Assembly (NCBI GenBank): GCA_024516155.1
Contig: JAJJXM010000017.1
Span: forward strand, 496,001-560,000
Direction: 5' to 3'
From: Pyronema omphalodes
Lineage: Eukaryota; Ascomycota; Pezizomycetes; Pezizales; Pyronemataceae
Length of the DNA stretch: 64,000 bases
Shown: one piece after another, positions 38,197-52,226 of the stretch
Numbering within the stretch: position 1 is the first letter of the stretch
Layout of the letters: every line of letters begins with the position of its first letter
Position numbers and translations under genes: made by a program
Notes under the pieces: generated by a model
The model's database searches: none
Seen by the model: the letters and a program-made list of their open reading frames with translations, nothing else
Told to the model about the DNA's origin: nothing

Positions 38197-40454
38197 CTTC
38201 GATATGGAATATAAATCTATTTCCTACATGGAGAAAAACCAATACGTCAGTACGATTGATCTTTATATCTCCTCAAGAAAACATGTGGAAGTAAATGATG
38301 TATGTTGTGCGAAGTGCAAAGTGAAGTGCATATATGATCTTTATTTCTTTTCATACAAGACAAAGTGCTTCTTCAACAGACAACAATGGTGCGGGGCGGA
38401 TATGCCGTACCTTGACAACTGAATTCTAAAAGATCGCAACGGGCCCCACTCTCAGCAACTTCCCACTGACACTGGACATGCAAAGGCACAAGGTGCGCTT
38501 GCTCACATCTCTCACAACTCTTCACTCACGCTTTCGCGCACTTCTTCCTTCACAGAGCAACTGCACTTCTTCACTTCCGAACCTAACGTCCTACCGACTC
38601 CACTCCTACCGAAGAAGAAGGGGAAAAAATAGAAGGAAAGAAAGCCGAAATTCGCCGAGAGGGGGAGGGATGTGGTAAGAAAAACCGAGAACGCGGGGGT
38701 GGTGGATGATGGACGTAGTTAAGTACCCGTAAGGAGACCAGGAGGAGTAGATAATTGAATGGAGGGCAGTAGTGAGAACAAGAATCGACTAGGGGATGGG
38801 GGGTGGGTACCAAGGGAAATGGGGAAGGGGCACCAGTTGCAGTATGTAGAATTCGCGCCAAATGAAGAAAAATTTGTTTGTGTGTTCCAGAGAACAAGAG
38901 GTCGATCAGTTACCGCACGAGATTGGCTAGTTGGATGGGTCAGTCACTACTAACTACTGGTAGCAGGCAGAAAGTGGGTAGTGTCAGTGGGGAGTAGCGT
39001 GTTGGAAAGACGAGGGCGGAGGAGAGACGAAACCACGAATGGACAGCAGATTAGATTGTTGTGCCGGCGGTAGCTTCTGACTAGTGTCTTGGGAGGGGGA
39101 GGACACACTTTTGAGGGGGTGGACGAATGGTGATGGTGATGATGATGAATGAGATGAGCGGGGAGCAGAGAGAGAGAGGGAAAGGAACACGGAGGAGGGT
39201 CGAATGGATGGAAAATTCTCGGGTGGAGGATGATGGATGGAGGCAAGAAGGTCACTTGGGGGGGAGACGCGGTCACAAGACGGAAACTGGAAAAAGAACC
39301 ACCGCATTAAAACTCGGAGTTTCGGTTACCGAAATAAAAGACACTGGAAAATTGTGTAGATTTCAAGACATATCTGGAAACACTTTTGGAATGGGGGAGA
39401 AGGGGGGGTTTGGTGAGGGAAAATGTGAATATGGAGAGTTGATAGGTTTGGTGGTAGTGGTGATGATGATGTTGATGATGATGGGTTGCATAGCGGATGA
39501 TTTGTCGACGCGTGGTGCTTTAATTCCGGTGCTCTCGACTCTACATACACATGATGGTGGTGCTTTCCACTTCACAAACCGTCACGATATCTGTTGGTAC
39601 ATAAGATACATGCGGTACGGAACGGTACGAAGCAACAAAATTACTATCAACGCGAGTATCCCCGATATGCACTGCAGACCTACACATGGCAGTAGATTAG
39701 CATCGTCATCGTCAGCATTTGCATCAGCAGCCATCTCCAGACCACCACTCGGATCTGTCCATCACTTATCGGTCTCGCCCTTCACCGCCGATTAGATTTC
39801 ATATGTACCGAGAGCTCATAGAGAAAGTCCAAAAACTGACATCCAGCCGTGCATCACGTTTCGCCTGTTTGCTCATCATGCATCATACACCAGGTCTTTC
39901 TGCAACCCAGGGGCACGCCACGAGGGGAGCGAGGGATAATTCCGATATCACCTCTTTGTATTTTTGTGATTAGTGGTCCTTAAGGAACTCTCGAGTTTGC
40001 TGGGATGGACACGTTTTACACGGTTTCTCTTTGAGAATTCCGCCGTCTGTAGGACTTTGATGGAAGCATGTTTACGCCGAATTAAACGCAGTTACCAGAG
40101 ACATCGCCAGATAACTGGTCCTCATGAATACAAGAGAGATAACCCCTCGACAGACTTCATATCCCCCACAAAGGCATAATCTCAAGGTAATTTCGGTAAG
40201 ATTCTTAGACTCGGGTTTAGTTCCATCTCTCACTTTCATCAATCAAACTGGGAATCAAAAGTTCGAAAGTTTGATTCCGAGCTGGATGGGAGAGATTCCA
40301 TCTGGCAATTCCGAGATAAAAACATCCAGCCAATGAGCGTCAAGAGTCAAGGCCGGCAGGATCTATAACTGCGTAAACGTTAAGTTTTTCCAGCCATGCC
40401 AGCCAGCTCACGGGTTCCTCGAGGACAACTATATCCATGCTGTAGGGGAGTCTA

Positions 40455-40570
40455 TGGATGATATAGAGATGATTGTATAAAATTAAGAAACGAATTCCCA
40501 GATGATGTAAGGTTGTACAAAGTTAAGAGAGGGGTCTCTTGATGATGTAAGGTTGTATTAAAAAAATTAA
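40455..40570. repeat. Tandem repeat with 40-bp period, about 2.5 copies
   Basis: GATGATGTAAGGTTGTA is repeated perfectly at 40501-40517 and 40541-40557. A decayed copy (GATGATATAGAGATGATTGTA) begins near 40457. Each is followed by a short A/T and TTAAG segment. Confidence 0.8.
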
Positions 40571-41099
40571 GCGCGCAGTCGTTCGTTCCTCTGCACAGGC
40601 AACCATCATGTTATGTAGGCATTGCGTGTTATCGCGGAGGCACAGGCCAATTGCCCGGAACACGATCCTGCTTGACTGGTGTAAGGCAACCGCCACACGA
40701 TTCGACAGCATACAGCTGTACCTCTATGCTCCATCAAACTTCAGAACTCACATATCACGCACATGTAGGATAAACTTTCCCTCACGTCTCCTCAACCTCG
40801 CAACTCCGAGGTCAACCGACCCCACTGTTACATAGACACCGCAGTTACATAAGGTGCAGGCGTTACAAAGCACAGAATCATCATACGTAGGTACATCTGC
40901 ATACACCATACGCTCTTGCATAGCTATGTATATGCCATACCTTAACTTCCCCTAGAGACACCATCAACAACTGTCACTGCTGTTAAGCTCCTCATAGCTT
41001 CATCTCTAGTCCAATTTCTTGCGTGGTATCGGCTGTTGGCGATACCGTGTCGCTCGTCGCCGGTCACAACCTAGAGCAACCGATCTGCATTGAACGAAC

Positions 41100-41265
41100 T
41101 CGCCACAGCAACCGGAGGGAACCAAAGCGTACCAGAGGGAGCCAGAGGGAGCCAAAGGGCATCAGAGGACACCCGAGGGCACCAAAGACGGGCACCAGAG
41201 GGTATCAAAGAGTATCGAAGGGAATCATAGAGCATCAAAGGGAGCCATATAGTCTCCGTAGTGAC
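41100..41265. repeat. Degenerate 10-11 bp tandem repeat (CAGAGGGAGCC / CAAAGGGCAT)
   Basis: About 14 diverged units of the form CC/TCAAAGGG or CAGAGGGA. The Arg/Glu/Pro-rich frame through it is a by-product of the repeat. Confidence 0.75.
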
Positions 41266-42057
41266 CAAAAGTGAGCCATACCGAGCTTCTTCATAGGGTC
41301 CTCGCTCGAGAAAAGTAGGAAGAAGAAGAAGAAGCGTCAACCGGAACCCTGCAAATCCTGACGGGGTTATTCGGGCCGTAGGCATATGAGCGACCGGCTT
41401 TCAATCTTTTTGACAGTTTTCAGCAGTACATATCGGAGTTTTAAAAATGTCGTGGCAACAAGATTTTTTTTGTTGTAGTGTCCGGTTACCGGCTTTTAAA
41501 AGAGGAGGATCCTGCCGTGTGAAACATGAGAGATGATCAATAGGTTATTAGGTGTACATACCGTTGCTCGGGAAACATCCAATTGAATTTCGAATTTGCG
41601 GGTAATTTAAACCCCTCCTAAAGGTACATACCGTTAACGTGTCAAAACGGGTTGAAACGTGTTAAACGTGTTCTGTACTCTACTCTACGCACCCCAAAGT
41701 TTTCCGGGGGAAACTGATTTCAAAATCGCCTACCAGCCGTGTGTGCATAGGATAAGGAGCCACTATGATTCGCAACGTATACCGACTCGGGGAAATTTTC
41801 GGTCAGAAGGGACGGGGGTGAAAGCAACTAGGTGGGATTCCACCACTGTCCGCCGAGGTGGGAGGTGGAAGGTGGGATTTTTTTTAACAGGTGTATCGAT
41901 GTTCGGCAGCCGAGAAGGCTTGGTCTTCCAATCTTAACCGGGCTTTGGAGCTCCGATCCAGGCGAGATTTACGATTTGTCTGATGAGTTTAGGGGTGGAT
42001 TGTAGACTACGCACTGAAACTGGTGGTGGTTGTTGAGGAACAGGAGTAGGAGCAGAA

Positions 42058-42105
42058 GAAAGAGGGGGGGAGGGAGGGGGAGGGGGAGGGGGAGGGGCAA
42101 GGCGG
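42058..42105. repeat. G-rich (GAGGGG)n tract, possible G-quadruplex
   Basis: At least six runs of four or more G separated by single A occur on the plus strand, which satisfies a G4 pattern. Confidence 0.8.
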
Positions 42106-42787
42106 GCTGGGGAGGGAGCGAACGGGAGGAGACGGGCTGGAGAGGGAGGAGGGCAGGGCGGGGGTCTGGTGCAGACAAGCGAGCCTCATACTCGGCCTTG
42201 CACTCGGGTACTCACTCTACTTTCCGCCTTGCCTCCTACGAACCCGTGTTCAAGATACTACATATGTACCTGATACCATCTTTACAATCACATCGTCTCA
42301 ACCCTCAGAGTATATGTATACATATGTATTAGCCATCCATATTCAAGCCTATGAAATTTCATACTCGGTCTTCTATCTGAGACATCCCATCCTATCCTCT
42401 GTATTGTATCTATACTCACCTTAACTTTTGATGAATTTCATATGGCGGCATGGTCATAGCCTCGTTAGCCGTATATCACCGTAGAGCCATACCACCACAG
42501 AGCCAAACCACCATAAAGCCATGCCAAAAACCCCAGACTAGCACGAAATGATTTCCGGCCTGGAGATTATATTAGCTCCATGTACTTAGCTCTGTTCACG
42601 CGAGCTCCTGTGTGTGTGGTATTGGGCCATAAGGAGCCATATATCTACCTACAGTATCCATACCATGCCATGCCTAGTAAATCAGTCCTTTCAGGGGCAT
42701 TTTAGTTATGCTTATGGTTGGTTATGGACCTTATGGTTATTCAGGTCAGTTTTGAATCTTTGAATCTTGACTACTTGACTTTACAGC

Positions 42788-42838
42788 ATCGTTGGATTGG
42801 ATTGGATTGGATTGGATTGGATTGGATTGGATTAGATT
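42788..42838. repeat. (ATTGG)n pentanucleotide microsatellite
   Basis: About nine perfect tandem ATTGG units. Confidence 0.95.
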
Positions 42839-45599
42839 GAAGATTTGTATGGTAGAGATAGAGATGAGATCTTTGAACCTGTATGTAGGAGTTTATAACT
42901 TCAAAGATGGTTGTTCGGATCGATATGTTAACTGGCTTATGGTTTATGGTTTATGGGATTATGGTTGATTGATATCCTCCGACTCCGCGTGATCATATCG
43001 AGATTACCACATCCAAGGGGTGTGTGGATCATGGTTTCAATTTCGAAGCCTCACCGCTAAAGTTTGAAGAGCATATTTCAATTGTGATATATAGCTATGA
43101 ATACATCTTCTAAGTTCTTCATTTAAGTAGGGCCAGTCAATCAGTCAACTCAACAGTCCCCAAGAAATGGGAAAGCAGAAATTACAATTCGTCTCATGAT
43201 ACAGGTACCAAGTTAGCGAATATGAATATGTGGCGTTCTACAATACCATCCATCAAACTATATCTTATCTCCGATGGTGCTGACGAGTGAGACATTGTGC
43301 GTTTGTATGTGCTTCTTGATCGGTACAACTGGGGAGGCTAGGATATGAGTGGTTAGGATTAGGATTGGGATTTGAGTGTGGTTGATAAAGGCTACTAGGC
43401 GGTGATGAATGATAGGATTGGGGGATTGTGGATAGATTCTACACGACTATAGTCGTTACTTGACCTCTCTCTTCTGTCCGTGATTCTCTAAGCTCCGGTG
43501 ACATTACAACATACAAGAGCCCAAAAGGGATCGGAGTTTTGTGCGTACATATGCATAAACTATGTATGCAACTCTCTATTATTTCTGTCAACAGTTGTTG
43601 TCCGGATGTTGCTATGCATGTTGCTATGTATGCATCGACGGCCCAGCCTACCAAAACGGCTTCAGGTCTGGTGCGCATAGGGTTCCCGGGGAAATACCGG
43701 CATGCCGAAGCCAAACTAGCGGGCAACATCTAAAGGACCAAAGTAACGGGCAAGTATGATACCACCACCATACAAACGAGCATCCTTCGGTGTACATATC
43801 TTCCCTCAATCCATCTTAATATTTACACAATCCGGGATAGTAGAAGCCGTAGTGATTACGTTACGTAGGTTCAAATAACACGGATCAGATAACCCAACTA
43901 TCTGGTGGGTGCAACTTCTCAAGCCGGTCCGTCTCAGCTTTGATACCCAGATGCCGAGTGTGGTATCTCTATGCTTTTTACAACGTATCGGTTAACTATC
44001 CATACTAACCACTAACTATCCCGATTCCAACGTACCCGAGACGAGGTTCTGGAATGTCTTCTAGGCTCTAGCTTCATAACTATAGCCACGATGATGGAGT
44101 TATAGGTAGGTATGTATGTATCACCTATCTACTTATGATGTACAACACAACGCTCCATTGATCTGGAATATCATAGTCGGTTGAGTTTGCTACCTCCGAG
44201 TACAAGATAACTGGTTCATGGTAACAGCCACAGTTCCGAGTACACGGGCCTGGGAAGAAGATATTGGTTGGTACTATGCCATACACATTATAAGTTGTAG
44301 GAGCTTGTTGATAGTATCCCGAGACTATGAAGTGCCCATAGACTATAGTATCAGAAGGGTATTGAAGATGTTATTAACTACCGGTAAAAAGAATCGTCAG
44401 AGACGGTCCGAGTTGACAGGTATGCAGGGTCCAAGGCGTAGTAAAGAAAGCTTAATGTTAAACTATCATGAGCTCTGAAGGATCGAGTATCCAGGAAAGG
44501 AATGATGCTTACATTACTTCCAACCATTGTCTACATATGACACCATATTCGTTGGCAATAATTCCTCACGTTGTCTAGCATTAGTAGAGGCCTGGAAGCT
44601 TAAGGCTTGGGTATAACAGCTATCTTAAGCTTCATAGCTTCTTCTGTAGTCAAGACTCAAGCTTTGAAGCTCTGGCATTCTTGCATAGCACTCTTAGTTG
44701 ACATCAACGCCTCTCGAGTCTCTATTATTTTTCATCCCCTCGCCGACCGAAACCACAGAGGTCCATAAGTTGTAGTCACCATAATAAGTTAGTACCAATG
44801 CTGTGCGCATGGTGCATATTTTCCAAGCACGTGGATTTACCATAGAAATACAGCGGTGGACTCAGGTAGATACATCATCTTAAACTTACCACTGAAGCTA
44901 TGTATGGTCACCATATTCCTAGATCCTTCCCACGTGTTCTGCGCTGATCAGGCATCGGCTCAAACGGAACTTATAGTAACGTATGTAACAACATAAAACT
45001 TCTATACGTACTTATGCATCTTCTCCACATGCTTCGTATTCGTTTGTGACAAAAGTAAAGTCAAGGTACATCAGGAAAAATATATACTTGGATACAAACA
45101 AGGGTATAACCAGCGCGCTGTTGTCGCTGTTGTCGCCTCTGTCCCCTCTTACAACTAACTATAAATGCCAAGACGACTATCTTCCATTAACCACCAAATT
45201 TATGGCTAAAATTGACTATCACAGAGATATTCAACCCTCACTATTGCCCAAAAGCCCTCTGGAATTATTATTATTTTGTAATCACCGTAGGCAAAGTATA
45301 TAAGGTGCATTTGGCCTATGACACCTTACAAGTATATCATCTGCACTACGCAAATATATCACCATCAAGAAACCGCAATCAGCTATCGACAGTTAAAAAA
45401 AACGTATAGAAATGATAGTAGTGATAAATAATATAGCCGATAAATTTTTGATGAAATAATATATATCTATAAAAAGGGCTATTTAGTGGAATAACTTCCG
45501 GACTTTTCACGCCGTACTTGTGCCTAAAGATTTATTCCGTATTCCGTATCCGGTATACCGTGCTTGTTTTTTTTTTTTTCGTTTCTTGATCCAGCTTAG

Positions 45600-45840
45600 A
45601 CTTCGATTACTTGATGGGACCTCGTGCTTCATAGGGCTTCATAGGGCTTCATAGGGCTTTGTTGGATTTGATCGGACTTCAATTACTTCAATTACTTCGA
45701 TTACTTCGATTGCCTTGCTTGCTTCGATTGCTTCAATAACTTCAATAACTTAACGGGGCCTTCATGGGAGTTATGGTTCTTCATGGGAGTTCATGGGAGT
45801 CCATAGGCCTTTATGAGAGTTTATAAAGCTTCATAGCAAT
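45600..45840. repeat. Cluster of three related short tandem repeats
   Basis: CTTCATAGGG (three copies, 45627-45656), then ACTTCAATT/ACTTCGATT units (45675-45755), then TTCATGGGAG units (45758-45835). All share a CTTCA core, so they may derive from one expanding motif. Confidence 0.8.
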
Positions 45841-46040
45841 TCACGCATCGTCAAACAAATCCACTCCATATCCACTCCATCTTCACCATACCAACCCATC
45901 TCCACCATCTCCTCCACCCACAACCCCACCCCCCCCCCCCCAATAATCTCCTCCACCATCATCTCCTTCACCCCTTCATCATCATCACAACCCTCAAACA
46001 ATATATCAATCACCATTAGTTTACGGATTCCAATATATCC

Positions 46041-46278
46041 ATAGCATACCACAGCATAGCATAGCATAGCATAGCATAGCATAGCATACAATAGCATAGC
46101 ATAGCATAGCATAGCATAGCATAGCATAGCATAGCATAGCATAGCATAGCATAGCATAGCATAGCATAGCATAGCATAGCATACCATACCATAGCATACC
46201 ATAGCATAGCATAGCATAGCATAGCATACCATACCATAGCATAGCATACCATACCATACCATACCATACCATACCATA
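46041..46278. repeat. (AGCAT)n pentanucleotide array grading into (ACCAT)n
   Basis: About 30 copies of AGCAT to about 46195, then mixed AGCAT/ACCAT, then about eight ACCAT. A (CAAA)n tract of about seven units follows at 46281-46308. The array keeps minus-strand frames open (Met-Leu-Cys-Tyr-Ala repeats), which are not genes. Confidence 0.95.
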
Positions 46279-47344
46279 CAGACAAACAAACAAACAAACA
46301 AACAAACATAAATACCAATCCCACAAATCCCACAAACGTCCCTAGCCGCAAAGCCGCATAAACATCCATATTTCATCGTGCCCATTTCCCATACTCCCCC
46401 CCCCCCCCCCTCCTCCCCCTCCCCATCCCGATATAATCCGAGCCAATCCGATATTTCCCGAATAACTCACTTGATTCAATCAGAAACCCAAAACTCAAAA
46501 CCAGAAACCAAAAATTCTCATCACCCGTTTTTTTTAAAAAGAAGCAACGGAAAAATCGGAATTGTTTATAGCCTTAAAACTAAACGATAGCGTGTAGCGA
46601 TACGAAACGATGGTGAAACGTTGGAGATGAACAAATACCTTCATTGTTGCTTCATAATTACGTTCTATAGGTGTTCTGCAGATGTTCTGTAAATTCGCAG
46701 TGTGATGCATAGATGATGTTCCGAAAGTATTCCTGCAGCGTTTCGTAGGTAAGCGTTCTACGGGTATCTAATCCTGTCGGTTAAGGTGTCACAAAGTCTG
46801 CAGCCTAAACGACTACCAAGATAATGATTTGTAATTCAGGACGCGCAAAACTGAACAGAAATTGCAGTAGATAGTACTTGAATTGCGTGTACCTATTTCA
46901 TGTAACCCTTCCTACCACCTCGGGTACATATTATCTGGGGATATGATTCAGATGCTGAAGTACGGATGATAACACAAATCGCATAAAAACAGAGAAACAG
47001 TAACAGCATTACGGTAAGGCATAGAGTAAAACAGGAATAAAACAGAACCAAAGACAAGCACAACACCAGACGCGAGCCCGATTCCATGATGGTCGAACAG
47101 AAAAACAGCAGCAATAATCACCAGGTTGAAACAACTTGCTTGCTACGCTCACTGAACAGGCCATCAAGGAGTCAAAATTCCCAGATATCCCAAAGATAAG
47201 GAACAAAGAATTCTAAACCCAGAAAGCAGACATAGCCCCCAGAATGAAACAGAATTCCATTCGTATCACATCAAGTTTTTCAGCTTCGAAGAAGGACAAA
47301 CTCTAACACCCATACTCCGGCTCTTTTCCTAGCTTCTAGACTGT

Positions 47345-48347
<1,003 letters not shown>

Positions 48348-51058
48348 TGTTGTAGATGTAATTGATAGAAACTGTTGATGAAAGTACTGTTAGCAAAAGC
48401 TCCGGTTGACGTGTATGAAGCGATGTTGCTGCGAAGCGAGGGGGCTACCCCTCCAAAGCTGGTGTGACGTGACGTTGTTTGCGAGGGATAAACAAGGAAG
48501 ATCAGGAAACAATCGCCGCGACCAGAAATCGAGAGAATCGATTAGAGACCTCGAATATAGCACACGAGCTGTCGTAAGGGGGAACAAATGCAATCCGTAG
48601 GAAGTTTGAATCGCCGGGAACTCGGTGCAAGGGTAGAATCGATAGCAAAGGTCGGTTAAGCATCGACGGCTGAAGCAGCAGGCAGTACACAGCAGCAAGA
48701 AGCGAACCGCCGGACCCCGCTCTTCATTGATGAGCGACGATGACAACTGTGGCCATCCATCAAGCGACGACGGCCTCCTATCGGGATTCGTCTCGCTTCG
48801 GACAGCTTGCTGCTTTGCCGGATAGCTCCTTCGGGGGTAGATGCGAGTTGATAACTCGCTATATGCCTCGTGCTCTGGCGCGAAAGGAAGGCAGAAACAA
48901 AAGGGAGCGGAATCATACCTAAGTTGCAGGTGGTTGTTCAAACGCGATAAGGATGCGTGGCGAGGAGATGGGGTGAGCGATGGAAATTAGACGGTCGGTT
49001 GGCGGAGTGGGTGTTGGTTGAGATAAAGTGTGGGATGGGGGTGGGAGCAGTGACAGGAGGGTTTTTGAGTTGTAAGACTGCAGTGGGTGGAGGTGGAGGT
49101 TGGTCGATGGGGGGGAGTTGGAAGGGGAGCTGCTACAGGCGGGCCAAGGCGTATTTACCTCTTTGGGGCTGTAGAGTGGGAAATGACACTTAAAATGATT
49201 TACTAAGGCCCTTCGGGGCGGGAGGGGGGCAGAACACTTTGCTGTAATCGACCCCCAATCGTGCTATTGCGACAAGCAGGTACGAGAAGAGTACAGGTTG
49301 CAGTGCTTGGGCCGCCGACTCCGCAGCCATGGAGTGGTAGATTTCCATAGAGCCACGGTACTTTCATCAGATACAAGCAGCGGGGACGGCACGGATGGAC
49401 GAGCAATGCACGTACGACGATGGAGAATTTGGGAATCTACGGAGCCGAGAGATATCAAAGGGCCGAGATAATTGGGGATGAGATTTACAGTATCTGAGGG
49501 TTGAAGGGGGGTGTTTTGGAGATCAAGAGGGTTTATAATGGACGATATTGCTCAGAGCGAAGAGCTCTGGCACCTACGGCGATGGGAGCATGAATGGGGA
49601 AATAATCGCTGGAACAGAATCAGGGGCGTGAGAGCGGGGCAGAGGGCAAGCTCGGAGTAGAGCAAGCATAGCAGAGCAACGGCAATTAGAGTATAGCAGA
49701 GCAAGCAGCAGAAGCAGAAGTAGAAGCAGTTCAAGAGCAATCAAACCTCAACGACCTCGTGATCCGGCGAATCAGGCAGCAAGCATCAAACAAACAAGCA
49801 ACAACCAGGCAGAGCAAGCAATAGAGCGATGGAAGCTTCCAGTTCTCTTTCTGCCAGTCATGGAACACCCAGCAGCTTCGGTTTCGAGCAAGTGCATCTC
49901 CCAACGTCCCCCTCTCCGTTCGCATGGCACGGTGCGCTAAAACAAGCTAATCTCAACTAGGTAGTAGCTTATGAGTGACGTAAGGCCATAGCGCCAGAGC
50001 TCCATGGCCTCATGAAAGCAGCAAACAGCGGCGAAGAGTCTTCTCTGTATTCGGCAGTACAGCTCATGAGGCTTATCATGAGATGTAACTCGAGATAACC
50101 AAAGAAAGCAACGGCTTTCACATCGTGTCCGTGAATATGAATAACTACTTCAGATAGAAAACAATGATCCATCTTCTATTCACTATCCATCAACCTGCGG
50201 AAAAGAAGGATATGGATACAGCTCATGACGGAAGATGGATCAAAGTCATCGGAATAATTTATTGCTACTGATTTGAGTGACACTGGGGCACCTTATACCT
50301 TATGTCTATCTCGAACCGAACCAAATATATAGCAGGAATGAAAATAACCTTATTTTCTACCAGAAAGTATGTAAAAATCTGTACAGCTCGAGGAATCGGT
50401 ATCCGCAGCTCGCCAATGCTCATATTCCGCCTAGATATTTCAGTAGAGGACGCTAAAGGAGTATAATTTCCAAATAATCTATGGAATATATAGGTCTCAG
50501 CCTAATTTCTACAACTCTTCATGGCATCAGTAATAAATGTCAGCTCCCTTTCTAAGCAAAGTTCTGGAATCATGCGGGAACTTCTTAGCAGTTAATTCAT
50601 TCTCTTCGGAGCCAAATCCGTTTAATCTAGAATTCATCGTCCCACCTGTGCCTATTTCGCCAATTTCGCCAATCCTCCTGAGCACGGACCAACTCGACGT
50701 CTCTCCAGTCTCCGTGCCCCTTGAACCCTAACCTTCTCCGAATCATTCACGTGATCACTACTGCTCTCCTGCCCGCAAGGCCGCCGCTCCCGCCGAATCC
50801 AAAAATAAACAAGCCTTCTCTTGATCACGCGACGTCTATTGTCAAGCCTTGTCTTCACTTCCTCAGCCCTCAGTGAAGTATGGATTTGTGCAGCACCTCC
50901 ATAAGCTCCACAAAGCTCCGCAAAGCACCGGTGAGTTCAATTACGCCATGCGCTTCGCTCAACCGCCACATAATCTCCCACGAATCTTCCTTTTTTTCCC
51001 CTCAACGCCCGTTCACGATAAGATCCGTTTTCCGATTTCTTGACTAAAGATCGTATTA

Positions 51059-51074
51059 GGGGGGGGGGGGGGGG
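51059..51074. repeat. Poly-G run (16 nt)
   Basis: An uninterrupted mononucleotide G tract. Other long G or C runs occur at about 5829, 45926, 46399 and 54048. Confidence 0.9.
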
Positions 51075-52188
51075 TTATATTACCTAGCTGCAAAGAAGTG
51101 AAAGTGAGAAACGAAGAGAGGCTCTAGAGTACATAGGTTACGATCTCACGATCTTTAACTTAACTGGCACGGGCTGCGAAAAGGACGCGGACTCGCATTC
51201 CTCAGTCCTGGCCAGGGCTGGCTTTTGCACGGCTTTGCGGGGCTTAACCGGCGGTCCAAAGAGCTATTTGCATACAAGCGCCCCACATTCATTGCTCGCA
51301 TAGCCACATCTTGCGCGTCATGGCTTGCTTGTGCCTTGTGGTGTGGACTTGTGGGGTGGAATCGGGTGTTGTATGTATGTACATACTTGGGTGGAAGGGT
51401 AAGTCCGGAACTCTGTTGTATCATCGTGTTCGACTTTCCCTCTCATACAGCAGTAGATGCCAAGTTTATTACTCTTCATGAAGTATTTTGACAGATATCT
51501 TTTCATGACTACATATGGTGGAAATCGCCTATCATTGGGCTCTTTATCGCTTACAAAACCATTGAAAGTTAGTCATGGTTGTACAGTTGCTATGCACGCA
51601 TTGTACGAGGTGCACCCAACTTGACGCACCCTGCGAGTACGTCATGTCACCTTGACCTGCAAAAGCTGGTGGTGAGCAGCCTGATCAAGGCAGTTGTTGA
51701 TTGCATCTGCGGCTCTGGCTGGCCATCTCCGTCCTTGACAAGCTGGCTCCGGTTGGATGAATGAGCCGAGTTGCGGACCCCTGTAAATCTTGGATGACTC
51801 CCACCAATCATGTTGTTGGGATATTCCGCTATCATCGAGGGCTTTTCTATTCTGGGGATAATGCAGCATGAATCGCGCATTGCCTTGTTCTTTACAGTCA
51901 TCGGGAGAACATCATGAGATTTTCCAAACATTTTGGAATTGATGAATCGGGGGGGCAGGATTGAGGGGAAATAATATGGGGTGATCACCGCGTTGGGCTG
52001 AACGAAACGATGTCATCGTTCTGTACTACCAACCCCTCCGCCGACCGAGACTTTCAGAGCTTCTGACACTGAACATTTAACCCAGCTGCTTCGCCTCTTT
52101 TTCTTCATCTCGACGTTTCCATTTCACAACTAAAGCAAGAGTCAACAAAAAAGATCGCCTTTGAACGCACCCAACCAAATCCCAATTC

Positions 52189-52197
52189 TATATAAAA
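52189..52197 (+). promoter_or_regulatory. TATA-like box of the IF1 gene
   Basis: TATATAAAA lies 30 bp before the IF1 start codon, after a C/T-rich stretch. If used, the 5' leader would be very short. The assignment rests on sequence match and position only. Confidence 0.3.
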
Positions 52198-52226
52198 ACT
52201 CAATCCCAAATCTACCCATCGCAATC

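Larger units (their letters stand above)
38197..47344. other. Longest gene-poor stretch (9.1 kb)
   Basis: Nothing on either strand resembles a conserved protein, and the longest frames are low-complexity. 38197-39300 is the GIS2 promoter side and is purine-rich (GA/GGA runs). Other content: a 40-bp tandem repeat at 40455-40570, a degenerate AGAGGGAGCCAAAG-type repeat at 41100-41265, a G-rich tract at 42058-42105, (ATTGG)n at 42788-42838, a repeat cluster at 45600-45840 and the large (AGCAT)n array at 46041-46278 followed by (AAAC)n and C-runs. Confidence 0.45.
48348..52226. other. Intergenic between divergent 14-3-3 and IF1 genes
   Basis: 3.9 kb without a recognised gene. The first 700 bp upstream of the 14-3-3 start are relatively GC-rich and likely contain its promoter and leader. 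Later sequence includes a G16 run at 51059-51074 and a C/T-rich stretch before IF1. Several frames of 60-180 codons on both strands overlap each other and show no domain. Confidence 0.45.

Noticed and set aside
39127..39795. 222-codon plus-strand frame
   Set aside because: It starts in ATGGTGATG repeats, has no recognisable domain and overlaps equally long frames on the other strand.
45831..46385. Minus-strand frames with repeated Met-Leu-Cys-Tyr-Ala (also at 29345-29773)
   Set aside because: A pentamer repeat reads the same way in all frames of one strand; no gene context.
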